Source: Kamptonema formosum PCC 6407
GTDB taxonomy: Bacteria > Cyanobacteriota > Cyanobacteriia > Cyanobacteriales > Microcoleaceae
Length of the DNA: 64,000 nucleotides
Assembly: GCF_000332155.1 (NCBI RefSeq)
Contig: NZ_KB235903.1
Location: forward strand, 1,143,311 to 1,207,310
Direction: 5' to 3'
The notes beneath the pieces are model-generated. The model was not told the origin of the DNA. It saw only the letters and a list, made by a program, of their open reading frames with translations, and searched no databases. A program made the position numbers and the translations under genes. Of this stretch, positions 18,106 through 30,100 are shown one piece after another (position 1 is the first letter of the stretch; every line of letters begins with the position of its first letter).

Positions 18106-19266
18106 ATGCAGACTAATTCAACTCGGATGGATGCGGTACAGTCGCCAATCATTCCAGTCATAGGAGAACTAATTCGCCAATCTCCGGGAACGACATCATT
18201 AGGGCAAGGTGTTGTTTATTACGGCCCGCCAAAAAGTGCTTTCGATCGCATTCCTGAATTTCTAGCCGATCCCGAAAATCACAAATACAAAGCCATCCAA
18301 GGAATTCCACCTTTACTAGAAGCAATAGAGACGAAACTTAAAGCAGATAACGGCATAGAAATTAACAGTAAAAACTGCATTGTTGTTACCGCTGGTAGCA
18401 ACATGGGGTTTATGAATGCCATTCTCGCCATTACTTCCCCTGGGGATGAAATTATTATTCAATCGCCTTATTATTTTAACCATGAAATGGCGGTTATGAT
18501 GGCAGATTGCCATCCCATAGTAGTAGCAACAGATGAAAATTATCAACTGCAAGTTAGTGCGATCGCGCAAGCAATTACGAATAAAACTCGCGCCATTGTC
18601 ACAATTTCACCCAACAATCCAACTGGGGCTGTTTATCCTCTAGAAGCATTACGCGAAGTTAATGAAATTTGCCGCCAACAGGGAATTTATCACATCAACG
18701 ATGAAGCTTATGAATATTTTACCTACGGCGGTGTAAAACACTTTTCTCCCGCAGCTTTTCCCGCTAGCAGCGAACACACAATTTCACTTTTTACCCTTTC
18801 CAAAGCTTACGGTTTTGCGAGTTGGCGCATCGGGTATATGGTAATTCCAGAACATTTACTTGTTTCAGTCAAAAAAATCCAAGATACAATTGTAATTTGT
18901 CCCCCTGTTATTTCCCAATATGCTGCACTAGGAGCATTGCAAGCTGGAAGAAATTACTGGGAAAATCAGATAGGCGCGATCGCGTCAGTGCGAGAAATTG
19001 TGCTTAATGAACTCAACCACCTGCAAGATTTCTGTACCATTCCTCCGGCAAATGGAGCCTTCTATTTCCTACTGAAAGTCCATACTCAACAGAGTGCGAT
19101 AGAGTTAGTAGAGCGTCTAATTCGCGAGCATAAAGTTGCAGTCCTTCCAGGTACAGCTTTTGGGATGAATGATGGGTGCTACCTGCGCGTCGCCTACGGT
19201 TTAGAAAAAGAAATAGCCACCGCAGGTATTAAGCGATTGGTACGTGGCTTGAAAGCAATTTTATAG
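18106..19266 (+). CDS. PLP-dependent class I/II aminotransferase
   Basis: A 386-residue fold-type I enzyme. Seen: the SLGQGV start of the family, NNPTGAVYP near 170, NDEAYEYF, the PLP lysine in SKAYG (Lys233), and WRIGYM with the conserved Arg. It should transfer an amino group between an amino acid and a 2-oxo acid. Related cyanobacterial genes are annotated as aspartate/aromatic aminotransferases. Being convergent with a RuBisCO-like protein raises the possibility that it catalyses the last methionine-salvage step (an MtnE-type role), which is inference only. The stop is followed within 30 bp by a 25-bp hairpin that may serve as a terminator. Confidence 0.9.
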   Translation: MQTNSTRMDAVQSPIIPVIGELIRQSPGTTSLGQGVVYYGPPKSAFDRIPEFLADPENHKYKAIQGIPPLLEAIETKLKADNGIEINSKNCIVVTAGSNMGFMNAILAITSPGDEIIIQSPYYFNHEMAVMMADCHPIVVATDENYQLQVSAIAQAITNKTRAIVTISPNNPTGAVYPLEALREVNEICRQQGIYHINDEAYEYFTYGGVKHFSPAAFPASSEHTISLFTLSKAYGFASWRIGYMVIPEHLLVSVKKIQDTIVICPPVISQYAALGALQAGRNYWENQIGAIASVREIVLNELNHLQDFCTIPPANGAFYFLLKVHTQQSAIELVERLIREHKVAVLPGTAFGMNDGCYLRVAYGLEKEIATAGIKRLVRGLKAIL

Positions 19267-19293
19267 CAGGACGGGAAAATTTATAATTCTGTC

Positions 19294-19358
19294 GTCATTG
19301 CGAGCTCCGCGAAGCAATTGCCTAGTCTCTGCGATTGCTTCGCGGAGCTCGCAATGAC
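19294..19358. repeat. 25-bp perfect hairpin, GTCATTGCGAGC family
   Basis: The arms 19294-19318 and 19334-19358 pair perfectly. This is the same family as the hairpin inside the MITE at 12219-12283, but a 3-bp stem segment differs on both arms in a compensating way (AAA/TTT there, TCC/GGA here). It sits between convergent genes and could terminate transcription from either side. Confidence 0.75.
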
Positions 19359-19366
19359 AAGTATTT

Positions 19367-19542
19367 ATCCCTCTTTTGTCACTTTCGGCAGAAAATAATC
19401 TGGGATGGTTATAGCATAAGACTTTTACCAAAAATCTTGATTTTAGCCATTCTGTTAGAAAATAAATGCTCAAATCCTTGCTATATCTACAGTTGACAAT
19501 TTGGCTCTGATTTTTACTTTCCCAGAGTGACAAAAGAGGGAT
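19367..19542. mobile_element. 176-bp element with 17-bp perfect terminal inverted repeats
   Basis: ATCCCTCTTTTGTCACT at 19367-19383 is the exact inverse of 19526-19542. The 142-bp interior is AT-rich with no credible ORF. It fills most of the 341-bp gap between the aminotransferase and RLP stops and may be a non-autonomous insertion. Confidence 0.55.
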
Positions 19543-19607
19543 TAATATAAATCCTGCGCTACTTCAATTAGTCCGCGTAGGCGGACTTTGTTTGTGTAGC
19601 CGCGATT

Positions 19608-20729
19608 TCAATCGCCGGGTTGATTAAAAATTTCGCCTTTCTTCACCCGATCTAAAGCGTCAAAAAATGCCTTTACTCCCGCCGCTGGCCCATCAGCATG
19701 ATCCATAATTCCGGTTCCAGAATTAAGAATTACATCCTGACCATAATCGGCGATAATGTTAGGAATTATTCCCGGATGAATGCCAGCAGAAGGAACGGGA
19801 AACACATCGCGATCGCGCAAAATATCCCGAATTTTTCCTTCCTGTGCAGCATCAAAAGGCAAATTCCCGTAATGGGCGGGATATAGCACCGCATCCGCCC
19901 CCCCGTGTGCCATCAGAGTCCCCAACACCACAGAATAAGCCATTCCGCAGTCAGGGGAAATGCACAAAGCCCCCGCCAAAGCTGGATGCGCGAAAATTGG
20001 CACATTAATTTCGGGGTCAGATGCGATCGCCTCCAACACGGCAAAACCGTAAGCAAGCACATTTAATAACAAGGCATTCGCCCCCTCTTTTACCAGCATT
20101 CGGGCGCGTTCGACTATTTTCGTGGCATTTCCCGTCACATTCACCGCATAAAGCACCGTGCGTCCGGTTTCCTGCTTTACTCTTGCAATTACTTCACGAC
20201 AGGCCCGCAGACGTTCCAAAGTGGGGGCGCTTGCCAAATCTCCTAGAATTTCGTCATCTTTAATGATATCTAAGCCTGCGAACGCCACTTCTGATAAAAT
20301 TTCTGCATGATCGCTGGCAGTCAAACCCAGTGCGGGTTTGAAAATTGCCATCACTAGCGGCCGGTCGAAAACTCCCAGGCGATCGCGAATACCAGCGATC
20401 CCCAATTTTGGCCGCATCCCGTAACTTGCCGGCAACCTCACCGCTACTACTTTTGCTGTTCCCGCCATCGAGTATTTACCGAAAATCATCGTCAGCAAAC
20501 TAGGGATGTCATTTTCAACATTAGTTTCGGGAAAGCTTACAGTAGCAATGCTTTCACCAGTTGATTCAGTGCGAATGTTGATGACTTCCGCTAAGTGCGA
20601 TCGCAGCGCCGACTCCCTACTAGCAAAACGCTCATTCCAAGTACCAGCAGTTTGTCCTACAGCAATTATTTTAGCTTGCTTTACTGCATCAACACCCGCA
20701 GGAAAACGATAGTCAACTTCTATTGTCAT
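19608..20729 (-). CDS. RuBisCO-like protein (form IV, possible DK-MTP-1-P enolase type)
   Basis: A 373-residue member of the RuBisCO large-subunit superfamily, shorter than true RbcL (about 470). Seen: FKPALGLT with Lys131, and GLDIIKDDE with Lys157 at the carbamylated-lysine position followed by the metal ligands Asp159 and Glu160. The loop-6 TVVGKLEGE motif of RbcL is missing and replaced by LYPAHYGNLPF. RbcL HRAGH is HPALAG here, and the phosphate-binding GGG loop reads NSGTG. It can therefore enolise but should not carboxylate. Relatives in Bacillus (MtnW) and in Microcystis act in methionine salvage as 2,3-diketo-5-methylthiopentyl-1-phosphate enolase. Whether this subgroup does the same is uncertain. 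It is convergent with the aminotransferase. Confidence 0.88.
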   Translation of the reverse strand: MTIEVDYRFPAGVDAVKQAKIIAVGQTAGTWNERFASRESALRSHLAEVINIRTESTGESIATVSFPETNVENDIPSLLTMIFGKYSMAGTAKVVAVRLPASYGMRPKLGIAGIRDRLGVFDRPLVMAIFKPALGLTASDHAEILSEVAFAGLDIIKDDEILGDLASAPTLERLRACREVIARVKQETGRTVLYAVNVTGNATKIVERARMLVKEGANALLLNVLAYGFAVLEAIASDPEINVPIFAHPALAGALCISPDCGMAYSVVLGTLMAHGGADAVLYPAHYGNLPFDAAQEGKIRDILRDRDVFPVPSAGIHPGIIPNIIADYGQDVILNSGTGIMDHADGPAAGVKAFFDALDRVKKGEIFNQPGD

Positions 20730-21144
20730 AATCTTAGTTCAAAGGACATCAAACTCAATTCCTAATTAAAAAACTATCAGAATCCGGCATCCACTACTTG
20801 CTAATCTGCCAATGTCTGGAGGAATATGTCATTGATTAGAAAATACTTAAGTAGGAGTGATACAAAATTAACAGTTATATACTTACGTATTACTTAGGTA
20901 TCATCACCCAGAGGGCAGCATTACAAACTACTGGACAAGAAGCCGATTTCTGAGGTATCTTATCAAACATATTATCCATCTTTTCGGCTTTACATCCAAA
21001 AGTTTGAAGTAGGGGCGAAGCATTCGGGCAGATAATTGATGGCTAGTAACGAAATATTTTTCCCCCAAAGACTTCACTCGTAAAATTGGGGAACATCAAG
21101 GCTGCGATCGCGATCGTAATCTCAAGTCAATCAGGATTTAAACC
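20730..21144. other. 415-bp divergent intergenic region
   Basis: Lies between the RLP start (minus) and the first giant TPS-CHAT gene (plus). It contains an AGGGGCGAAGCATTCGGGCAG segment near 21013-21033 that looks like one arm of a palindromic repeat without its partner, and a CGATCGCGATCG run at about 21105. The final AATCAGGATTTAAACC before the ATG is identical to the leader of the second giant gene and holds an AGGA that may bind ribosomes. Confidence 0.5.
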
Positions 21145-24100
21145 ATGAAAGCTGATAGAGTTACTTTACTGAGGTTATTGGTAACATTTAGCCTTCTAAG
21201 TGCATTTACTTACCCCACCAAAGCTCAAACTCAAGTTATTACACCCGCACCCGATGGTACGGGTACTGTTGTCACCCCCCAAGGCAACCGCTTCGACATC
21301 CAAGGGGGTTCCCTCAGCGGCGACAAAGCTAATCTCTTCCATAGTTTTACTCAATTTGGACTCTCAGAGGGTCAAATTGCCAACTTTTTAACTAATCCTA
21401 ATATTCGCAATATTTTAGGCAGAGTTACAGGCGGCGACGCTTCCATTATTAACGGCTTAATTCAAGTAACTGGCGGCAATTCTAATCTGTTCTTAATGAA
21501 TCCCGCTGGGATTGTCTTTGGGCCAAATGCTAGTCTTAATATCCCCGCATCTTTCACCGCTACCACCGCTACAGGTATCGGATTTGGGAATAATAACTGG
21601 TTTGGGGCGATTGGTAATAATAATTGGCAAACTTTGGTGGGAGTTCCTAATAGTTTCGCCTTCACTAATTCACAACCTGGCTCGATTGTCAATACCGGAA
21701 ATTTGGCAGTGACACCCGGTCAAAATTTAACATTAATTGGTGGCACTGTCGTTAATACAGGTACATTACAAGCCCCCATTGGTAATATTACGATCGCTGC
21801 TGTCCCTGGTGAAAATATAGTTAGAGTTAGTCAAGCAGGGCATTTATTGAGTTTAGATATTCAGCCAGTGGCTAATGCGGGAATACTTCCCCAGAGTTGG
21901 ACGCAGCCAGTTTTATCTTTACCCCAATTATTGACAGGACAAGGTAAGATAAACGCCACAAATTTAACCGTTAATGAATTTGGTCAAATTGTCTTAACTG
22001 GGGAAACTTTTGCAGCAGTAACAGGAGATGCAATTGCTTCTGGGAATATTAATGTAGCCGGCGAAACTGGCGGAACAGTAAATATATTAGGACAGCGAGT
22101 AGGAATTTTTGGCGCAAATATTAATGCTGCGGGTAATAATGGCGGCGGTACTGTTTTAATTGGCGGCGACTATCGCGGTTTAGGCACTGTACCCAATGCT
22201 TTGAGAACATATATAAGCAACAATTCTATTATTAATGCCGATGCTTTATTCAATGGTAATGGCGGACGAGTAATAGTTTGGGCTGATGAAACTACTCGCT
22301 TTTTTGGTAATATTTCTGCACGCGGTGGTATTAATTATGGTAACGGCGGTTTTGCAGAAGTTAGTGGTAAGAATTATTTAGATTATCAAGGTTTTGCGGA
22401 CTTGCGATCGCCCTTTGGCACTGTAGGAACGCTGCTGCTAGATCCCACAGACATTACTATTAGCGCAGGTGCGGATGCAGGCGGTACATTAGGAGGTACA
22501 TTTGCACCCTCTGCCGCTGCATCTAATATCAACAACGGTACGCTGCAAACACAACTGGGTTCAAGCAACGTCACGATCTCCACTGCATCTATCTTTGGTA
22601 ATCCAGGCGATATTACAGTAAGTGCTCCCATCTCTTGGAACAGCGCTAATTCCCTGACACTGCAAGCGGATAATGACATTACTATAAATCAGCCGATAGC
22701 CAATTCAGGGATAGGCGCGATCGCGCTGAATGCCAACAACAACATTACTATTTCTCAAAACCTCACGACAATTGGAGGTGATATCAATCTTCGCGCTGAT
22801 TACGACAATAGCTCAATCGGCACCATCGCCATCGGCAGTTTCGCGATTAATACCGGAGGCGGAAATTTCACTGCCGTTACAACCAACGGCATCTCTGTCA
22901 ACGCCAATATCAACACGAGTGGAGGCAACGTCATCCTCAACGCTGCTGCTGGCAGCACTGTCATTGCCAATCTCATTTTTACGAATGCACTGATTAATAC
23001 TGGAGGCGGCAATTTTATCGGCAACGGTTCCGCGTTTGCCAATTCTGGGATTGGAATTAATAATAGTACAATTAACGCCGCCGGTGGCAATATTCAACTC
23101 ACTGGTAACGGAGGATTTAACGATCCCACCAGCAGTATTTTGATTGCTAATAATAGCCTAGTGCAAACGACAGGTACAGGTAATATTACTCTTGATGGCA
23201 AAAGCATAACCGGAGGCGCTTTAGGGCCAACGTTTTCTTTATATCGTGGAATAGTGGTTGATACCAACTCCAGAGTAAGCGTACAGAATGGAAATATTTC
23301 CCTAATTGGAGTAGGAGGTAATGCGGCTAACAATAACAACAACGGCATCACAATTCAAGGCGGCGGCATAATCGAAGCTATCGGGACTGGAAATATTACC
23401 CTAAACGGCACCGGTGGGGATGGAACAAATAATAATTACGGGATCTACATTAATGGTTTTGGTTCCAGAGTGACTGTAGCGAGTGGAACTGCCAATTTAA
23501 CGGGGACAAGCAACGGTACTGGAAATAGTAATCGCGGCATTTACGTGGAAGGCAACAGCAGTATCGAATCCACCGGTACGGGCAATATTACTTTTAATGG
23601 TACGGGCGGAAACGGGACATTTACTAATCCAGGGATAGAGATTGACTCCAGTATTGTGCAATCCGCAGGGGGAAATGTTAGCTTGACGGGTGATGGTGCT
23701 GGGAGTGGAACCAACAATACGGGCATTGTCATCACTAATACCAGTACCGTGCAATCAACCCCAGGGAACGGGAATGTTACTCTGAACGGGACGGGGGCGA
23801 CTGGAACGAGCAATAATCCAGGGATATCTATTGATGCCAGTACAGTGCGATCGCAGAATGGCAATCTAAATATTACTGGAATTGGCGGCAACCAAGGCAT
23901 TGGCAACGACGGCATTAATATCAGCTTCAACAGCGTTGTAGAATCGACAGCAACAGGAAATGTCACCCTCAGCGGTACGGGTGGTAATGGCACAGATCAA
24001 AATAAAGGGATACATATTACCGGTCTGAGAGTGAGCTCGGCGGGGGGTAATGTCAGCTTGACTGGTAACGGCGGAGGCACTGGACTCATCAACGAAGGCA

Positions 24101-27100
24101 TCTATCTAGATGGGACTACAATCGAAACCACAGGCGTAGGAACGGTGGCATTAACGGGTAATGGCGCTACAGGGACGGGCGCTAATGCTGGGATTTATGT
24201 TTTTAACAATTCTGAGGTGCGATCGCAAGATGGAAATATTACTTTTATCGGTAATGGTGCCGGAAGTGGCAGTAGCAACTACGGTATTTATTCAAACAAT
24301 AACAGCACCATCCAATCAACTGGAACTGGCGATATCACCCTACAAGGATCGGGGACTGGTACTGCTAGTGGTTTGGGGATTAGCCTTTTTGGTAGTGGCA
24401 ATGTTACCGCAGGCAGCGGTAATGTCACTCTCATAGCCGATGAAATTGATATCTATCCTAACAATTATGTTAGCGGTGCTGGCAATCTGACAGTGCGACC
24501 TCTTACTCCCAGTCTGAATATCGATCTTGTAGGTTTGGACACTACGATTGCCGGTGGCAATCCAAGTTTAGGATTAAAACAAGGTATTGCCCAATTTACA
24601 AACGGATTCTCTAGCATTACTATTGGCGGTTCCAATCAAACTGGTAACATTATAGTCTCAGGCAACGCTAATTTTCAAGATCCGGTGACGCTACAAACAA
24701 CCGGAGTAATTAATGTTAATAATGTTACAACTCCGTTCACAGGGGCGGACAATGCTTCTATTAATTTATCTGCGCCAATTATCAACCTAAATGGTAATAT
24801 TACTACCAATGAGCAGGACATCTCTTTTGGCGGCAATGTTTCTCTCATTGGCAATTCCACTCTTACCACTGGATTAATAGGCGCTGGCGATATTGATTTT
24901 GGTGGAACTGTTGACGGCAATGGTAACTTAACCCTGAATACGGGAACGGGTATTATTAATCTAGGCGGGCAAATTGGGGCGAATGTACCGTTAGCTTCGC
25001 TGACAATATCTAATTCTCTCGATACTACCAGTCCGAGTGCGATCGCAATTACAACTACAGGCGATATTACGACGGGCAATATTACTAATCCCGGACTGCC
25101 AATTACACTAACTAGCAATAATGGCAATATTAATACTACATCAGGAACAATCGATACAAGTTCCAATATAGGAAGTGGCGGCCCAATTACCTTTAGTGCT
25201 AACAATAACATTAATACTGGCAATCTCAACACCAGTTCAACGGCGGGAGATGGGGGCAACATTACCCTTACCAGCACAGGAATAGCTGGAACGGTAATTA
25301 CTAACGCTGGCATCCTTAACTCTAGTTCTACTATCGCTAATGCTGGAGATATCACCCTTACTTCTGCTCTGCAAAGTTCTGTAGATACCGTCAATGCCAA
25401 TGGCTTACCCAATACAGGAAATATTACCATTATTGGCGACGAAATTGACTTTGCAGGCAGTCCAGTTCAAAGCAACGGCACATTATCAATTCAGCCATAC
25501 ACGGCAAGTGGAAATATCTGGTTTGGCACAGGCATTTCACCTATTTCCAGTGACGTAGAATTAGGAAACTCTTTCGTAACTGCACTGCAAGATGGTTTCA
25601 GTTCCATCGTCATCGGTAGGCCAGATGGCACAGGTAATATAACTGTAGATAACTTAGCCTTAACCTTTCAAGATCCCGTAAATTTCGAGACTCAAACAGG
25701 TAATATTGTTGTCAATCAATCCATTACGGGAACAGGGGATGCAACCGTTACACTTGACGCACCTACAACCAACCTAAATAATAACATCATTACTGCCGAC
25801 ACGGATATTACTATTAACGGTAATGTCTTAGTTAGTAACAACCCAATTGTCAGCACAGGCCCCTTAGCTGGTGGTGACATCTTATTCAGCAATAATATTG
25901 ACGGCAATGGCAATCTTACCTTAGAAGCGGGTACAGGCAATATTACTGTTAACGGTGTAATTGGCAGCAATACCCGCTTGGGAGATTTTACAGTAAATAA
26001 CGCCACCAACATCCAAACGGGAGCCATTGCCGCCGCTAGTATTCAAACCACAGCTAGCAACACTACAACTGTCGGAAATTTAGATACAACTGGTACGAAT
26101 GGTATTAACTTAACAAGCGCTAACTTCAATTTTGGCAATATAACAACCAGTAACAACGGCGGACTTACACTTAACAACTCAGCACCTTTAACTCTCGCCT
26201 TAGATAATTTACACCTCGACGGCTTTTTTAGTCAAACTGGTGCAGGTGCAGTCACAATTTCTGGTAATTTAACTACTACTAACGATAACATTAGTTTTAA
26301 TGCACCTGTTGATTTAACAGCAAATGTTGCCTTGAATGCAGGCAACGCGACAGTCGCATTTAATTCCACTTTAACAGCAGGCAATAACGCCCTTTCTTTA
26401 ACCGCTGGCGAAGTGGATTTTACAGGAATAGTAACAGGTAGCAATACATTAGCAATCCTCTCAGGAATTCCCAACGGTAATATTTCTCTCGGTAGTATTT
26501 CAGATACCAACTCCACCACCTTAGACTTGACGACAGCAGACATTAATGCCTTACAAAATGGCTTCAGCTCAATTACAATTCAGACCAATGGCAGCGGTGT
26601 AACTTCTGTAGTTAACCCCATCACTTTTAACGATCCAGTCACTCTACAAAACTCAATAGGTACGATCGTAGTTAATAATGCTATTACTGGCAATGATAAT
26701 GGTGCAATTACCTTTAACAGCGATACTACAAACCTAAATGCCAACATCACTACTGCTAGCAATCCCATCACCTTTAATAGTAGCATCTTACTAGGCAATG
26801 ATGTCACCCTCAGTAGCAGCGGCGGTAATATTAATTTCAACAATATCGTTAACGGTTCCAGAGATTTAACCGTCAATTCTGGCAGTGGGACTACAACTTT
26901 CGATCTAGCTGTAGGTAACACCAACCCTATTGGCGATGGTATTGGTGCTGCGATTACCATCACCTCAACGGGAACAACTAATTTTAATAGTACATTAAAC
27001 ACGAATTCCGGCATAACTGGAACGGGAACCGTCAATTTTGCTAACAATGTAACTTTAGGATATGGCGACACTCCCACAAACCTTAGTGCTGATATCGAGT

Positions 27101-30100
27101 TAGGTGGCATTACTTTCTCTGCGGCAAATGGTGCTAGTTTTGGCAATGTCACTTTTACCAAAGGTACTGGCAATATCACTTCACAAAATAGCGCCGTTAC
27201 TTTCAATGGTACTGTCAACGGTAATCAAGCGGTTGCCTTAAATACTGGTACGGGAAATATAACATTTAATAATGCTGTCGGTGCAGTTAATCCCTTAACT
27301 GGTTTGCAGGTAAACGCACAAAATATCGCTCTTAATTCTAACCTGCAAGTTGCAGGAAATCTCGGACTTACTGCTGTCGGCAATATCAATCTAAATGGTA
27401 ATGTCACTACTACCAACAATGGTATTGCAACTATTACTAATACAGGCAATCTCAATATTGCTAGCAACCTAAATTTAGATGGTGCTTTCACTCAAAATGG
27501 CCTGGGTGCGGTGAATGTAGCTGGTAACATAACGACTACAAATGATGATATCAGATTTGGCGGCCCTGTCACCTTAAATGCTCCCGTAACTTTCACGCCG
27601 GGAATTGCGACAATTGCCTTTAGTTCTAACTTAGCAGCAGGTAATAACCCTCTGACTTTGACAGCAGGTGAAATTGACTTTACTGGGCCAGTATCCGGTA
27701 CAAATACCTTAGTAATTCAACCCGCCACACCCGGACAAAATATTGAGATTGGTGGTAGTAATAATACCAGTGCCTTAGACTTGACAACAGCAGAAATTAA
27801 TGCTTTACAAAATTGGTTTAGCTCGATTACAATTGGGCGTACAGATAGCAGTGGCAATGTTACTATTGCTAATAATCTAACCTTCTTAGATCCAGTTACA
27901 ATTCAATCCGGTTTAGGCGCAATCGCAGTTAATGGTATTCTTACTGGTAACGATAACAGTTCCATTGCTCTTAGCGGTACGACAATTAACCTCAACTCTG
28001 ATATTTTCACAACTAATAATAATATCGCGATCGCAGGTAATACCAATCTTGGCAGCAATATCGCACTCAGGAGCACAGGCGGAAATATTAGCATCGCGGG
28101 TGCGATTGATGGCAATCAGCAGTTAAACTTAGATGCTGGTACTGGCAACATCCTACTACAAGGAAATATCGGTAATCAAACACCTATATCTCGCCTCGAT
28201 ATCAACGCTTTTAATACTAACTTGTCCGGCAATATCGCCACCGCTAACGGCGATATCACCTTTAACAGCGCACTCATTCTCACAAGAGATGTAAGCTTAA
28301 CTACAGGTACGACAGGAAATATCACTTTCGGCGGCACTGTAGACAGTCAAGCCTTAAACGGTTATGGCTTGAATTTAACAGCAGGTAGCGGTAATATTCG
28401 TTTCAATTCGGCTGTCGGTGCGGCGACAAATGGACAGTTAGGTAATCTTATTATTCAAAGTGCTGGCAATTTAGAAGCACGTTCGACGATTAATTCTCAA
28501 CGCTTGCAGTCAAGGAGTACGGGGACTGTTAATTTACTGGGAAATGTCACTGCTAATAGCGTTGATATTGCCACAGGTAATAACTTAACTGTGAGCAACA
28601 TTACCTCAAATGGGGGACTAATTCAGCTTAATAGCAGTAGCGGGAATGTGACAACACAAAATCTGAATGCTTCCTTAACTACTGGAAATGGAGGAAATAT
28701 CTCGGTTAGTAGTCCTGCGGGGGTAGTAACAACGGGTAATCTAAATACATCAGGATTTAGTGGCGGTAATATTACTGTTATAGCTCGCAATTCGATCGCA
28801 GCAGGACAGATTAATTCTAGTGGTAGTGTGGGAAATGGCGGTAACGTTTTCCTAGATCCGATTGGCGATATTCAAGTTGAATTTATTAACGCTGAAGGCG
28901 GAATCAACGGTATTGGTGGTAATGTCTTTGTTGAATCAACGGGGGGATTTTTCCGAGCAACTAACTCTTTTTCAAGTCCATTTTTATCTGCTGGTAATGC
29001 TAGTATTTCCACAGCAGGTGGTAGCGGTGGCGGTAATATTACAATTCGCCATGTAGGGGGAGATGGAGGGCCGCCATTTCAACTGTTTGAGGTGGGTAAT
29101 GCTGCGATTAATGGCACTGCTGGGGTAATTACTAGCGGACAGTCTACCATTGAATTAGGGCGCTCTTTTCCGGGTTCTTTTAGTGTAGGAAATATTGCGA
29201 TACAAACTGATGATGCCGTACCATTAGTAACACCATCACCCGCACCATTAGTAACACCATCACCCACACCAGTACCCGCACTAGATGGACAGATACCAAC
29301 AGTAGCGATCGCGCCATCACCTGTAACAACCGTGCCAACGGATACACCAGTAGCTACACCACTGCCAAGTTCATCAAATTTGACAATATTAGTGCCACCT
29401 ACTACACCAGTAGCTACACCACTGCCAAGTTCATCAAATTTGACAATATTAGTGCCCCCTACTACACCAGTAGCTACACCACTGCCAAGTTCATCAAATC
29501 TGACAATATTAGTACCAACTACTACACCTCAAGCCTCGCAAATATCAGTAGCATTTGCACCTTTGCTAACACCTTTACCAGATTTCTCCAATCCGCCTGT
29601 ACCAGAATTTACAGGAATACTCGATCGCACGCTAACACCAACAGGCACGTTAGCGCAGCCTGCCACAGGTATTACCTCTGTCGCAGTACCTCGCACTGAA
29701 ACCTCCCCAAATCCCTCCGAAACCTTCTATAGAGAAGGAATTCCAGTGGTACACGATCCTGGTTTTGCTCCCACAGAGGAAATTTTGAGGATCGATCGCA
29801 GCATTTCCGATCGTTGGCCCGCTAGTCGCCAACTCTCCGCAGTGGCGAGTTCCGAAAATTCTTTACCAGATCCTGATTTTGCTCCCAAACGGCAAAATTT
29901 GACAATCAAGCCGAAGATTTTGGATGGGTGGGCCGCTTCCGATCGACCCTCCCCATTAGCGATCGCCCAAAATCCTTCTACAAACCCCAAAGAGCAAAGT
30001 TCATCTAACACCAGTTCTAATCTGATTCTCGGCTACAATTCCCCGATCGATGAAATTTTTGAGGGAGAAGATATCAATGATACAGTGTGGCAAATTGAAC

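Noticed and set aside
19261-19533. 90-codon minus-strand frame
   Set aside because: Covers the hairpin and the 176-bp element; contains the ELREAIAE-type translation of the palindrome seen also at 12 kb.
19608-20729. True RuBisCO large subunit
   Set aside because: Too short, lacks loop 6 and the RbcL HRAGH motif, and no rbcS/rbcX neighbour is present.
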